Below, piece after piece: positions 53,552-61,220 of a stretch of 64,000 nucleotides of DNA (its first letter is position 1; each line of letters begins with the position of its first letter). The DNA comes from Methylocella sp. (GTDB lineage: Bacteria; Pseudomonadota; Alphaproteobacteria; Rhizobiales; Beijerinckiaceae): NCBI GenBank assembly GCA_037200525.1, contig JBBCGG010000001.1, forward strand, positions 1,530,501-1,594,500, written 5' to 3'. The notes under the pieces were generated by a model that did not search any database, was not told the DNA's origin, and saw nothing but the letters and a program-made list of their open reading frames with translations. The position numbers were made by a program, and so were the translations under genes.

Positions 53552-54415
53552 ATGACGGCTGAAGGCGGGGGACGCATCAAGATTTTGCGAGACGCGGCAG
53601 GTCTGCGGGCGCAGGTCGCCGCGTGGCGCGCTTGCGGCGAAACCATCGCCCTGACGCCGACCATGGGCGCACTTCATGCAGGGCACGTCTCGCTGGTCGC
53701 TTTGGCGAAACAGCGGGCGCGCCGGGTGGTGATGTCGATTTTCGTCAATCCGACGCAATTTGCGGCGAATGAAGATTTTGGATCCTATCCGCGAACGTTC
53801 GACGCCGACGCCGCCAAATTTGAAGCGGCGGAGGGGGACGCAATTTTTGCGCCTCGCGTCGAGGAAATCTATCCGGAAGGATTCGCGACCAAATTGAACA
53901 TCGGCGGACCGGCCATAGCCGGCCTTGAGGATCGCTTCAGGCTGGAGCATTTTACCGGCGTCGCGACAATCGTAGCAAAACTGCTCAACCAATGTCGCCC
54001 GGATGTCGCGATTTTCGGAGAGAAGGATTACCAACAGCTGCAAGTCATTCAGCGCATGGTCCGCGACCTCGATATTGACGCGAAAATCATGAGCGCCCCT
54101 ACAATTCGCGAATCGGACGGCCTCGCTCTCTCCTCGCGCAATGTTTATTTGTCGCCCGAGGAGCGAAAAGCCGCGCCTCGCCTTTACGCCGCGCTCGCCC
54201 GCTGCGCCGCTGAGATTCGAGAGGGGCTATCGATCGAGGCTGGGCTGGAGACCGCGCGGGCCAGCGTCAAATCGGCCGGCTTCCTCATCGATTATATCGA
54301 GGCGCGCCATGCCGAAAGTTTGCGCCCCATATCGTCGCGCGACGATGGCCCGATCCGGCTCCTCGCCGCTGTGAAAATCGGCAAGACGCGGCTAATCGAC
54401 AATATTGCGGTGTGA
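53552..54415 (+). CDS. panC: Pantothenate synthetase
   Basis: A 287-residue enzyme that condenses pantoate and beta-alanine with ATP. Motifs: LTPTMGALHAGHVSLV (HIGH-like), VVMSIFVNPTQFAANEDFGSYPRTF, LEHFTGVATIVAKLLN, FGEKDYQQLQVIQRMVRDL and ESDGLALSSRNVYLS (KMSKS-like). ATG 53552 directly precedes the conserved N terminus and has GAGGGA upstream; the frame is open back to 53366. panB is not in the window. Confidence 0.96.
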   Translation: MTAEGGGRIKILRDAAGLRAQVAAWRACGETIALTPTMGALHAGHVSLVALAKQRARRVVMSIFVNPTQFAANEDFGSYPRTFDADAAKFEAAEGDAIFAPRVEEIYPEGFATKLNIGGPAIAGLEDRFRLEHFTGVATIVAKLLNQCRPDVAIFGEKDYQQLQVIQRMVRDLDIDAKIMSAPTIRESDGLALSSRNVYLSPEERKAAPRLYAALARCAAEIREGLSIEAGLETARASVKSAGFLIDYIEARHAESLRPISSRDDGPIRLLAAVKIGKTRLIDNIAV

Positions 54416-54449
54416 GGCCGGGTCTGGAGAAATTTTAAGAGATGAAGCT

Positions 54450-54797
54450 ATGATTGATTCGCGTCGCGCTGGTTCGAACGAGGTCCCGATTGGCGCCGAG
54501 GCGCAGCGCATTGTCCGCGTCACCATCGGCGGCCTGGTTCAGGGCGTCGGCTATCGCGCCTGGACGGAGGACGAGGCGCAAAAGCGCGGCGTCCAGGGCT
54601 GGGTGCGCAATCGCTCGAATGGCGATGTGGAAGCGCTTTTCGCCGGTCCGGCGCAAGCCGTCGAGGCGCTGTGCGAACTCTGCTGGCGCGGGCCTCCGCT
54701 TGCGCGGGTGGAAAAAGTCGAAGTCGAACAAGCGGAAGCCGCCGCGCCGGCGGAGCAGGGCGCTGGGCCGGGATTTCGCCAGATCGCCACGATCTGA
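54450..54797 (+). CDS. acyP: Acylphosphatase
   Basis: A 115-residue protein with the acylphosphatase core VRVTIGGLVQGVGYRAWTEDEAQKRGVQGWVRNRSNGDVEALF (two catalytic residues, the Arg in GYRAW and the Asn in VRNRSNG). The family removes acyl phosphates. It has a 20-residue leader and an Ala/Glu-rich tail beyond the usual 90-residue fold. It lies 34 bases after panC and is probably co-transcribed. Confidence 0.92.
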   Translation: MIDSRRAGSNEVPIGAEAQRIVRVTIGGLVQGVGYRAWTEDEAQKRGVQGWVRNRSNGDVEALFAGPAQAVEALCELCWRGPPLARVEKVEVEQAEAAAPAEQGAGPGFRQIATI

Positions 54798-54875
54798 CTT
54801 GGTCGGATCGTGCATTCAGACAAAGAGAGTTAGCGTCACATGGGTGTATTTCAACAGAAGTTCAGGAGCGGATCG

Positions 54876-55016
54876 ATGCGGCGCATTTTATTGACTTTGG
54901 CCGGACTCGTTATGGCCAGTTTCTCGCTGGCCGGATGCGACAAATGCGGCGATCCGATCAAGTTCAACGCGCCGAGCCAGCCTAAATCTTGCTACGATAC
55001 GCCGCATGACAAATGA
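54876..55016 (+). CDS. Tiny lipoprotein (46 residues)
   Basis: It starts MRRILLTLAGLVMASFSLAGC, a signal peptide with lipobox LAGC, so the mature N-terminal Cys would be lipid-modified. The mature chain is only about 26 residues and holds two more Cys (DKCGD and KSCYD), suggesting a disulfide. AGGAG at 54864-54868 lies 7 bases upstream of ATG. It is too short for normal ORF cut-offs. Similar small cysteine-containing lipoproteins occur in methylotrophic Rhizobiales, without known function. It ends before the converging pseudouridine synthase. Confidence 0.75.
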   Translation: MRRILLTLAGLVMASFSLAGCDKCGDPIKFNAPSQPKSCYDTPHDK

Positions 55017-55106
55017 AGGCGCGATCTTCGCGAATTGCCGAACAAGCTTCAACGGCGAAGACGGCCCTCCGTCGCGGCTTGGTCCGCTTTGTTTAGCCAA
55101 GTCCCC

Positions 55107-56162
55107 TCACTCGGGGGCTTTCTCTATCGGATCATATTGCTTCACGTCGAAGCCGAACAAATCGAACGAATGCTGCATATGCGGCGGCAAAGGCGCCGTG
55201 ACATCGAGCGTTCCTCCGCGTGGATGCGGCAGGATGAGGCGGCGCGCAAGAAGATGCAGTTTGCGTTCGACCGCATCGGGAATGGCGCGCAACGGATCGT
55301 TGCGGCGCGGATCGTTCTTTGGCTTCAGGCCATATTTGGGATCGCCGATGATCGAATGGCCGATCGCCTCGGCATGAGCGCGTAATTGATGCGTGCGTCC
55401 GGTGATTGGCTTCATCGATAGCCACGCGAGACGGGCCGCCAATGTATCGACGGTGGTATAGTAAGTGACTGAATGGAGGGCGTCTTCGTCGCCGTGCTTC
55501 GCCACGCGCATCTTTTCCAATGTCGCGCGCGACTCAGCGCCATCGCGCCCGGATGGGCGGTTGTCCCCCATGCCTTCGCCCTTGGCGAGATAAAGCGAAA
55601 TCCGTCCCTGCGCCGGTTTGGGCACGCCCTCGACCAGGGCCCAATAGACTTTCTGCGCCTGACGCGAGCGGAAAATAGCGCCAAGATCGGCGGCGATCCG
55701 CCGCGTTTTGGCGACCAGCAAAACGCCGGACGTATCGCGATCAAGGCGATGCACCAGGACCGGTCGATCGCCGCGCTCATTGGGCAGCGAGGCGAGCATG
55801 CCGTCGATATGCTGGGTCATTCCCGAGCCGCCCTGCACGGCGAGGCCGTATGGCTTGTTCAGCACGATGAGGTAGCCATCTTCGAACAGGATCATGTCGC
55901 GCAGCGCGCGCTGATCCTCATGCGAAATCTGCGGCGCGGCCGCCTCGACGGGCGCGTCAAGCTTCAGCGGCGGCACGCGCACGCTTTGACCTTGCGCCAG
56001 CCGGGTCGCGGTTTTCACGCGCGCGCCGTCAACGCGCACCTGTCCGGTGCGGACAATCTTGTTCAAATGCGACAGCGAGAGGGAGGGAATCCTCCGCTTG
56101 AACCAGCGATCAAGACGCATCCCCTCTTCATCTTCGCTAACTTGAAACGTTTCTACGCTCAC
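55107..56162 (-). CDS. Ribosomal large-subunit pseudouridine synthase (RluC/RluD type)
   Basis: A 351-residue enzyme. The N-terminal S4 RNA-binding domain is GMRLDRWFKRRIPSLSLSHLNKIVRTGQVRVDG. The catalytic domain has ILFEDGYLIVLNKPYGLAVQGG, the Asp-containing motif VHRLDRDTSGVLLVAKT, and ITGRTHQLRAHAEAIGHSIIGDPKYG. It isomerises uridines in 23S rRNA, RluC-like by length and layout. GTG 56162 (MSVETF) is chosen as start; the frame is open to 56219. No associated operon genes. Confidence 0.93.
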   Translation of the reverse strand: MSVETFQVSEDEEGMRLDRWFKRRIPSLSLSHLNKIVRTGQVRVDGARVKTATRLAQGQSVRVPPLKLDAPVEAAAPQISHEDQRALRDMILFEDGYLIVLNKPYGLAVQGGSGMTQHIDGMLASLPNERGDRPVLVHRLDRDTSGVLLVAKTRRIAADLGAIFRSRQAQKVYWALVEGVPKPAQGRISLYLAKGEGMGDNRPSGRDGAESRATLEKMRVAKHGDEDALHSVTYYTTVDTLAARLAWLSMKPITGRTHQLRAHAEAIGHSIIGDPKYGLKPKNDPRRNDPLRAIPDAVERKLHLLARRLILPHPRGGTLDVTAPLPPHMQHSFDLFGFDVKQYDPIEKAPE

Positions 56163-56502
56163 GAGAGTGCCTTTGGAATGAATCCGCGCTTGAGCGCGAA
56201 GCTGAAGAGATTTTAGCACGATCCCGAAAAGTTCGAGACTTTTGGGACGAGATCGTGAAATAGGGCGCGCAAGCGACGTAAGTCAAAGCGATCATGCGGC
56301 AGCTCGGCGAAGAGCCCGAAGACCGGGGCGGCGGATAAGAGTCAAGATCCCGCTTGGAGCGCAGGCCGCCCAGCGTGCGCTCGATCACAGAGAAAGGGGC
56401 CGTCGCAACGTGAGCCTTGGGGCCGCAGAAAATGGGCGAGGGCGAAGCCGCCGCTCCGCGCAACCTAAGTTGACTCTCGATTTCGAAGACGACATGGTGA
56501 TC
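56163..56502. other. Intergenic DNA between pseudouridine synthase and truncated riboswitch
   Basis: Contains no convincing gene. The start (56220-56262) has a palindrome-like CCGAAAAGTTCGAGACTTTTGGG of a kind scattered in Rhizobiales intergenic DNA. The minus-strand frame 56137-56526 overlaps the synthase start and shows no domain. Confidence 0.4.
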
Positions 56503-56584
56503 GCGATGGTTCCTTTCGGGGATCAAAAGGGAACGCGGTGCGGCTTAACCGCCAATACCGCGGCTGCCCCCGCAACTGTAAGCG
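56503..56584 (+). promoter_or_regulatory. Truncated cobalamin (B12) riboswitch
   Basis: Recognisable cobalamin-aptamer text: GATGGTTCC paired with GGGAAC, then AAAAGGGAACGCGGTGCGG, and the strongly conserved CCGCGGCTGCCCCCGC followed by AACTGTAAGCGG. These are the 5' half and core of the element. The 3' part, including the B12 box GCCACTG and the closing stem, is missing; instead the sequence passes directly into an epoxide-hydrolase coding frame. The RNA can therefore not form the complete switch. Confidence 0.85.
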
Positions 56585-57292
56585 GTGGAAACGGCTGTGA
56601 TCGCCGGCCATGATTGGGGCGCGCCGGTCGCGTGGCAGGCAGCCTTGTTGCGACCCGACCGCTTCCGCGGCGTTATCGCGTTAAGCGTGCCGTTGACGGC
56701 GCATCCGCCGGTGCCTCCAACCACTTTCATGCCTCAAAATGACGACGCTTTATTCTATTTCCTCTACTTCCAGAAGCCGGGTGTGGCTGAAGAGGAGCTC
56801 GAAAGGGATGTCCGCTTCACAATCCGCAATCTCCTCTTCTGGGCGTCGGGTGACGCAGGTCCCCGCAGCGGCAATAACGCTAATCCGAACCCGTTTGGTA
56901 TGGTGCGCCGGACCGGTGGCTTGTTCGCCTCGCTGCCCAAGCCGCCTTCGCTGCCGATTTGGCTCACCGAAGCAGACGTGGATTTCTACGCAGGCGAGTT
57001 CGCCAAAACCGGCTTTCGCGGCGGTCTGAACTGGTACCGCAATTTCGACCGGAACTGGGAGCTTCTCTCATCGCTCAACGGAGCGAAAGTGACGGTTCCG
57101 GCCCTCTACGTTACCGGCGACCGCGATATCGTTCTCGACTTTCCGGGAATGAGGCAAGCGGTGGCCGATTTGTCACACGCTGTGCCGATGCTACGCAAGA
57201 CGATGGTGCTTCCCGAGTGCGGGCACTGGACTCAGCAGGAAAGACCTGAGGAAGTTAATGCGGCCATGATCGATTTCTTGCGACGCCTTTAG
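56585..57292 (+). pseudogene. Epoxide hydrolase, 5'-truncated
   Basis: The frame opens directly with VETAVIAGHDWGAPVAWQAALLRPDRFRGVIALSVPLTAHPP, which in complete soluble epoxide hydrolases lies around residue 95-105, with Asp in GHDWG as nucleophile. The rest is normal: the cap region with FYAGEFAKTGFRGGLNWYRNFDRNWEL, the acid in YVTGDRDIVLDFPG, and the His in LPECGHWTQQERPEEVN. The N-terminal strand with the HGFPES oxyanion motif is lost and replaced by riboswitch sequence. GTG 56585 could start a fragment of 235 residues, but it would lack the oxyanion-hole region. Confidence 0.85.
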
Positions 57293-57878
57293 GCGATGCG
57301 CTATGCCGGCCGCGTAGGATCCGATTCCGCTTAACGGCACCGGCGCAATGTAGTGCGTCTCGCTCCGGGTTCTGACCGCCGTCACCGCCGCTGCGTCGAT
57401 CACGGTCAACGACTCGTAGAACGGCAACAACCATCGGTGCAGCGGCATCGGCGTCATCGCAGGAACGACAAATGCTCGAGCCGCCCCGTCCGGACCCTCT
57501 TTTCCTGGCTCGACTCTTCTGTCGTTAAAAGCTGAGGCTGCTTCGTTGAAGGGCGAGATCAATATGTTTGAGATTCCGCGTTGATGAGCTGACGAGCGCT
57601 CTCGAAGCGAAGCAAAATCGCTCCCAGCGATACGCAGTCCACGAGGCGCGTCGCAATCTCACGCACGCGCGTGATCACAACCATCCATTTTCTGCCGCAA
57701 CAAAGGCGGGGGGTCGCAAAGAGCGGCGTCGGACTGAAGCTGACCGTCAGCCGGTTCGCGACATGCCGACAGCGGCCAATCTGCGCGGCGGGAAGCTGGT
57801 CGCAATGTCAACACCCCCCCCAGCGTTCTTCTACTTAGACGATCACGAGGCGCGCCGCTGTCGGTCGACCCTCCCGCT
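57293..57878. other. 586 bases without a supported gene
   Basis: Frames on both strands are open but give no family. The minus frame 57191-57562 ends inside the epoxide-hydrolase pseudogene and includes the moderately protein-like text FVVPAMTPMPLHRWLLPFYE. It might be a remnant, but nothing is firm. The region lies between two accessory genes and looks like relic DNA. Confidence 0.4.
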
Positions 57879-58160
57879 CTACGGGCAATTCGTCCTGCGA
57901 ACTGTCTCGGACTCACCGTCGCTGTTTTCTCTATGCACTGTTTTTGACTCGCATCCCGCGTCCCCTCGCACCCCTAAGACGCCGCCTACTGTCCCCGTTG
58001 CGGCGCCAACGGCGCCTCCGACGACGGCGCCGACGGGGCCGGCGGCATCGCCTCCGTCGCGAGCTCCACGCTCCGCGCCTGGAATAGTGCCTTGGGCATA
58101 TCCAAATGATGGCATGGCCACAGCGATGCCGACGACAAGAATTGTTTGCTTGATGGACAT
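57879..58160 (-). CDS. Small exported Gly-rich protein
   Basis: A 93-residue protein with signal peptide (MSIKQTILVVGIAVAMPSFGYAQG) and a mature Gly/Ala/Val-rich stretch (GPVGAVVGGAVGAATGTVGGVLG) that could insert in a membrane as a glycine zipper, then a polar Cys-containing tail. ACGGAGATCAACT precedes ATG 58160. Related exported glycine-zipper proteins in Rhizobiales usually continue with a DUF1236-like domain; this one ends early, so it may be a shortened form. Confidence 0.65.
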   Translation of the reverse strand: MSIKQTILVVGIAVAMPSFGYAQGTIPGAERGARDGGDAAGPVGAVVGGAVGAATGTVGGVLGVRGDAGCESKTVHRENSDGESETVRRTNCP

Positions 58161-58316
58161 AGTTGATCTCCGTTAGCTTTCCACGATTTCGTCAGACGGT
58201 GGTGAAGTCGGGATCTATTGTCGAAGTTCCGGGTCGTCGGCATTTTAATTTTACAGCGTAGACTCGCGGGTCGTTGCTGAAGTTCGAGCGGTTGTTCTTT
58301 CTTCGCACCTGTGAGA

Positions 58317-58342
58317 AACCAAAAGCTTGAGATTACCGTTCC
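58317..58342 (-). promoter_or_regulatory. Possible EcfG-type promoter, minus strand
   Basis: Read on the minus strand, GGAAC is followed after 17 bases by GGTT. The general-stress sigma factor EcfG of Alphaproteobacteria recognises GGAAC-N16/17-CGTT. It would drive the small Gly-rich exported protein, 157 bases downstream. Weaker than the site at 58474. Confidence 0.3.
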
Positions 58343-58473
58343 AGGTGCAACGCTGGCGCTGGAAGCGTTCTTTATACAAGCACCAAAGAATCTTGCGGGG
58401 TCCACCGGACGGCAACGGTCGCCCCCAATTTCATTTATGTGCCGTCTCTTAAGCTCCGCGTCTCAGCCCGAGC

Positions 58474-58498
58474 GGAACCATTAGTTCGAAGATCGGTT
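58474..58498 (+). promoter_or_regulatory. Candidate EcfG-type stress promoter upstream of the PRC-barrel gene
   Basis: GGAAC at 58474-58478 and GGTT at 58495-58498 with 16 bases between, close to the EcfG consensus GGAAC-N16/17-CGTT. It lies about 45 bases upstream of ATG 58541. PRC-barrel exported proteins are frequent members of the alphaproteobacterial general stress regulon. The rest of the 380-base region 58161-58540 holds no gene. Confidence 0.5.
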
Positions 58499-58540
58499 CT
58501 CAGCATGCGGGACGAGTTCGGTTCCTTGGAGAAGAAATCA

Positions 58541-58936
58541 ATGCGTTCCATGATCATCGGCCTCGTAGCAGCTGCAGCTTTATCATCGGCTGCTTTTGCT
58601 CAAAGTTTGACGCCGGCCGCGATTGCGACTTATGCGAACGTCTCGGACGACGCGGTGCTGAGCTATAATTTGGTCGGTCTTCACGTCCAGGATATCGCAG
58701 ACCACACAGTTGGCGAGATTAAAGACGTGGTGCTCGAGAAGGGTCAGCTCGTCGGCTACATCGTGTGGGTCGGCGGGAGCGTTGGTCTTGGTGATCGATA
58801 TGTCTTGGTGGAGGCTGCTTCGGTTGGGTTAACCTGGGAAGACGCCGACCATAAATGGAAAGCCGTTATCAACGCCAGCAAAGATGATCTCGCCGCGGCG
58901 CCGGAGTTCAAATATCAGGGAAAATTCAAGCACTGA
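58541..58936 (+). CDS. Exported PRC-barrel domain protein
   Basis: A 131-residue protein. Signal peptide MRSMIIGLVAAAALSSAAFAQ, then a PRC-barrel: LVGLHVQDIADHTVGEIKDVVLEKGQLVGYIVWVGGSVGLGDRYVLV. PRC barrels bind proteins or nucleic acid; exported ones often appear in stress responses. GGAG before ATG 58541 gives the start; the frame is open to 58439. The putative EcfG promoter upstream supports stress induction. Confidence 0.85.
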   Translation: MRSMIIGLVAAAALSSAAFAQSLTPAAIATYANVSDDAVLSYNLVGLHVQDIADHTVGEIKDVVLEKGQLVGYIVWVGGSVGLGDRYVLVEAASVGLTWEDADHKWKAVINASKDDLAAAPEFKYQGKFKH

Positions 58937-59178
58937 GGCGATGCAAATTGTCGATCAGACCGCTTGCGTGTTCGACCGACCCGTCAAGCCGAGTGTTCCA
59001 TTCCTCTGGCGTCGTCAGCAAAGCCGGCATGGGCCCAGCGTGAAGTGAATCGGGCGGACGGCGTCATTTGATTTGGAAACAAAAACAGGCGATGCCCGCG
59101 CGTTTCGCCATTCCGTTCGCCGGTCGATAGCCGCCACGTTCAATCAGGCTCGCCGTAGCGCACCGATAATTCCGCCGG

Positions 59179-59913
59179 TCACAGCGGCTCGACCTCAGGT
59201 GTAAACACGTAGCCGACCCCACGCTCGGTCTGGATGACTCGCGGCGCGCTTGGAGTGGACTCCAGCTTGCGTCTTAACCGCGAGATCTGCACATCGATGC
59301 TTCGGTCGAACACATCAAAATGCATGCGGGTCGCTTTCAAAAGATGCTCGCGTGACAGAGGCTGCCGGGGTGCGTCGAGGAACGCAACCAACAGGGCATA
59401 CTCGCGGTTCGTCAGCGAGATCGGAACTTCATCGGGGTCGGTCAGGCGGCGCGCGCGCCGATCGAGCTGCCAGCCGCAGAACCGACAGCGGCCGTGCCTG
59501 TGATCGAGACGATGCGCCGCGGTTGCGATGCCGCGTCGTCGCAATACGGCGCGGATGCGGGCTAGAAGTTCGCGAAGGCCGAATGGTTTGTTGAGGTAGT
59601 CGTCGGCGCCCAGTTCCAAGCCAATTATCCGATCAGCATCATCGCATTTTTGGCCGGACACAATGATCACGGGGACATCGGAGCGCGACCGGATCTCTCG
59701 CAGCAGGTCAAGCCCGTCTTCTTGGCCCAGTGGCAAATCAAGAACTACTAGACTGGGTTCGCCTTTCGCGAAATGGCGAGCCATTTCCCGTTGTCCCGAA
59801 GCCGAAAGGGCGCACATGCCATTTTCTTCGAGGAAGTTGATGATCATGCTTCGCAGAGCTATGTCATCGTCGACGACGAGGATGCGTCTCGACGGGCTGT
59901 TTTTGTCCTTCAT
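59179..59913 (-). CDS. OmpR-family response regulator (orphan)
   Basis: A 244-residue two-domain regulator. The receiver has ILVVDDDIALRSMI (acidic pocket), the phosphoryl-accepting Asp in LVVLDLPLGQEDG, VIIVSGQ, and the Lys in DYLNKPFGLREL. The winged-helix domain has LTNREYALLVAFLDAPRQPLSREHLL, FDRSIDVQISRLRRKLE and RGVGYVF. The linker holds CRFCGW, two close Cys, unusual in the family. No histidine kinase gene is adjacent, so its partner is unknown. ATG 59913 begins the receiver directly; the frame is open to 59979. Confidence 0.92.
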   Translation of the reverse strand: MKDKNSPSRRILVVDDDIALRSMIINFLEENGMCALSASGQREMARHFAKGEPSLVVLDLPLGQEDGLDLLREIRSRSDVPVIIVSGQKCDDADRIIGLELGADDYLNKPFGLRELLARIRAVLRRRGIATAAHRLDHRHGRCRFCGWQLDRRARRLTDPDEVPISLTNREYALLVAFLDAPRQPLSREHLLKATRMHFDVFDRSIDVQISRLRRKLESTPSAPRVIQTERGVGYVFTPEVEPL

Positions 59914-60008
59914 GCCTATTATGCCTTCTTTGAAACCTCGGCACGCATTGGTGCTTTGGTAAAAAATATCTCCATGCATGTGGAAAGGCGTTAGTCAGCG
60001 CCACTTCG

Positions 60009-60887
60009 CTATTTTTGATCGCTAACAAGCTGCTTGGCGGCCGAGCGCAATACATCAGCAAAGGCATCGACGGCCGGATCGGAAGGTCCCGCGCGACGAT
60101 CGACCACATAATCGAGCGTGCCAAGACGGGGTAGGCCGGCGTCAGGGGGAATTTCTACAAATCCGGGCGGAAGGAAATTGCGCCCAAGCGCCGTCACGCC
60201 AAGGCCAGCTTCTGTCGCTGCGAGAATGCCGAGAAGATTTGCGCATTGCGCTACGACGGTCCATTGACGACGTGCGGCAAGCAGCGCCGCTTCGATTACA
60301 TCGCGCGTCTCGCTTGGCCGCTGGTATGCAACGAGCGGCACCGGCTCATTCGCCTTTCCAAGCGCCCAAGATTGGCCGATCCAGACCAGCGGCTCCCGCC
60401 ATAGCAGCTCGCCCTTCCTTCGCCCCGAGTGACATTTCCCAAGGATGATGTCGACTTCGTTCGACTCAAGGCAGTTGAAGAGATAGTCGTTCCGGCCCGT
60501 AAGAAAGCGCATTTCGAATCGTGGGTGCTCTCTTCGGAAGATGCCCAACACTCCAGAGAGCTTGGTCGTTGCAAATTCGTCAGCGATGCCCACCCTCAGA
60601 ATGCCTTCCACAGGCGGAACGCCGAGCCGACGGCGCGCATCATCGGCCATGGCGAGAATGGACCGCACATAAACCAGCATTGCTGCGCCGTTAGGAGTCA
60701 ACTCCACACGCCGCGTCGTTCGCCGGACGAGAAGCCGACCTGCGCGTCTTTCAAATCGCGCAACCTGTTGACTGACAGAAGATTGAGGAGTTCCAAGAAT
60801 CCTACCAGCGCGCGTAAAACTTCCGGTATCTGCGACGGCTTCGAACGCCCTCAGCTGCTCCGTCTCAATGATGTCTTCTTGGTCCAT
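60009..60887 (-). CDS. LysR-family transcriptional regulator
   Basis: A 292-residue LysR protein. HTH: LRAFEAVADTGSFTRAGRILGTPQSSVSQQVARFERRAGRLLVRRTTRRVELTPNG. The effector domain begins near ILRVGIADEFATTKLSGVLGIFRREHPRFEM and contains CLESNEVDIILGK and ATEAGLGVTALGRNFLPPG. Divergent to the glycosyltransferase gene across a 333-base AT-rich region, suggesting control of that gene. Confidence 0.93.
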   Translation of the reverse strand: MDQEDIIETEQLRAFEAVADTGSFTRAGRILGTPQSSVSQQVARFERRAGRLLVRRTTRRVELTPNGAAMLVYVRSILAMADDARRRLGVPPVEGILRVGIADEFATTKLSGVLGIFRREHPRFEMRFLTGRNDYLFNCLESNEVDIILGKCHSGRRKGELLWREPLVWIGQSWALGKANEPVPLVAYQRPSETRDVIEAALLAARRQWTVVAQCANLLGILAATEAGLGVTALGRNFLPPGFVEIPPDAGLPRLGTLDYVVDRRAGPSDPAVDAFADVLRSAAKQLVSDQK

Positions 60888-61220
60888 TTCGAATTGCTCG
60901 CCTGTGGCTCTTGGCCCGTTTTAGCATGGAGGAGCCAGCCGACTTGGCTCTCGTGACGCTATGTGCAGTAGCTTATCGTTCTCACCAAATCAACAATACG
61001 TAAGAACAGATTGGCGTACATTTATCCGGATTATGAATAAATAAAGCAGTAATTTTGGTGTACTTAGGATAAATGCGATAATCACCTCTTTGTCAGTTGA
61101 ATAATTGATCTAGCTGTATAGCTTATCGCGAGTTAGCGCAGCTAAATCCAAGCATTAGGCCCGAGTTTGATTGATCGATGACTTGGGTGCGCGCATTACA
61201 ACAGACGGTGAGATGACCGC
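60888..61220. promoter_or_regulatory. AT-rich divergent promoter region (333 bases)
   Basis: Clearly lower GC than the surroundings (for example 61010-61130) with A/T runs and near-repeats such as AATAAATAAAG and GGTGTACTTAGGATAAATG. The context, a LysR gene on one side and the glycosyltransferase on the other, makes it the likely operator/promoter region. No open frame stands out. The low GC could also mark acquired DNA. Confidence 0.55.

Noticed and set aside
56137-56526. 129-residue minus-strand frame
   Set aside because: Overlaps the pseudouridine synthase start and the riboswitch remnant; no family pattern.
57568-58176. 202-residue plus-strand frame
   Set aside because: Its second half is antisense to the small exported Gly-rich protein, which has a signal peptide and ribosome site; the first half has no recognisable features.
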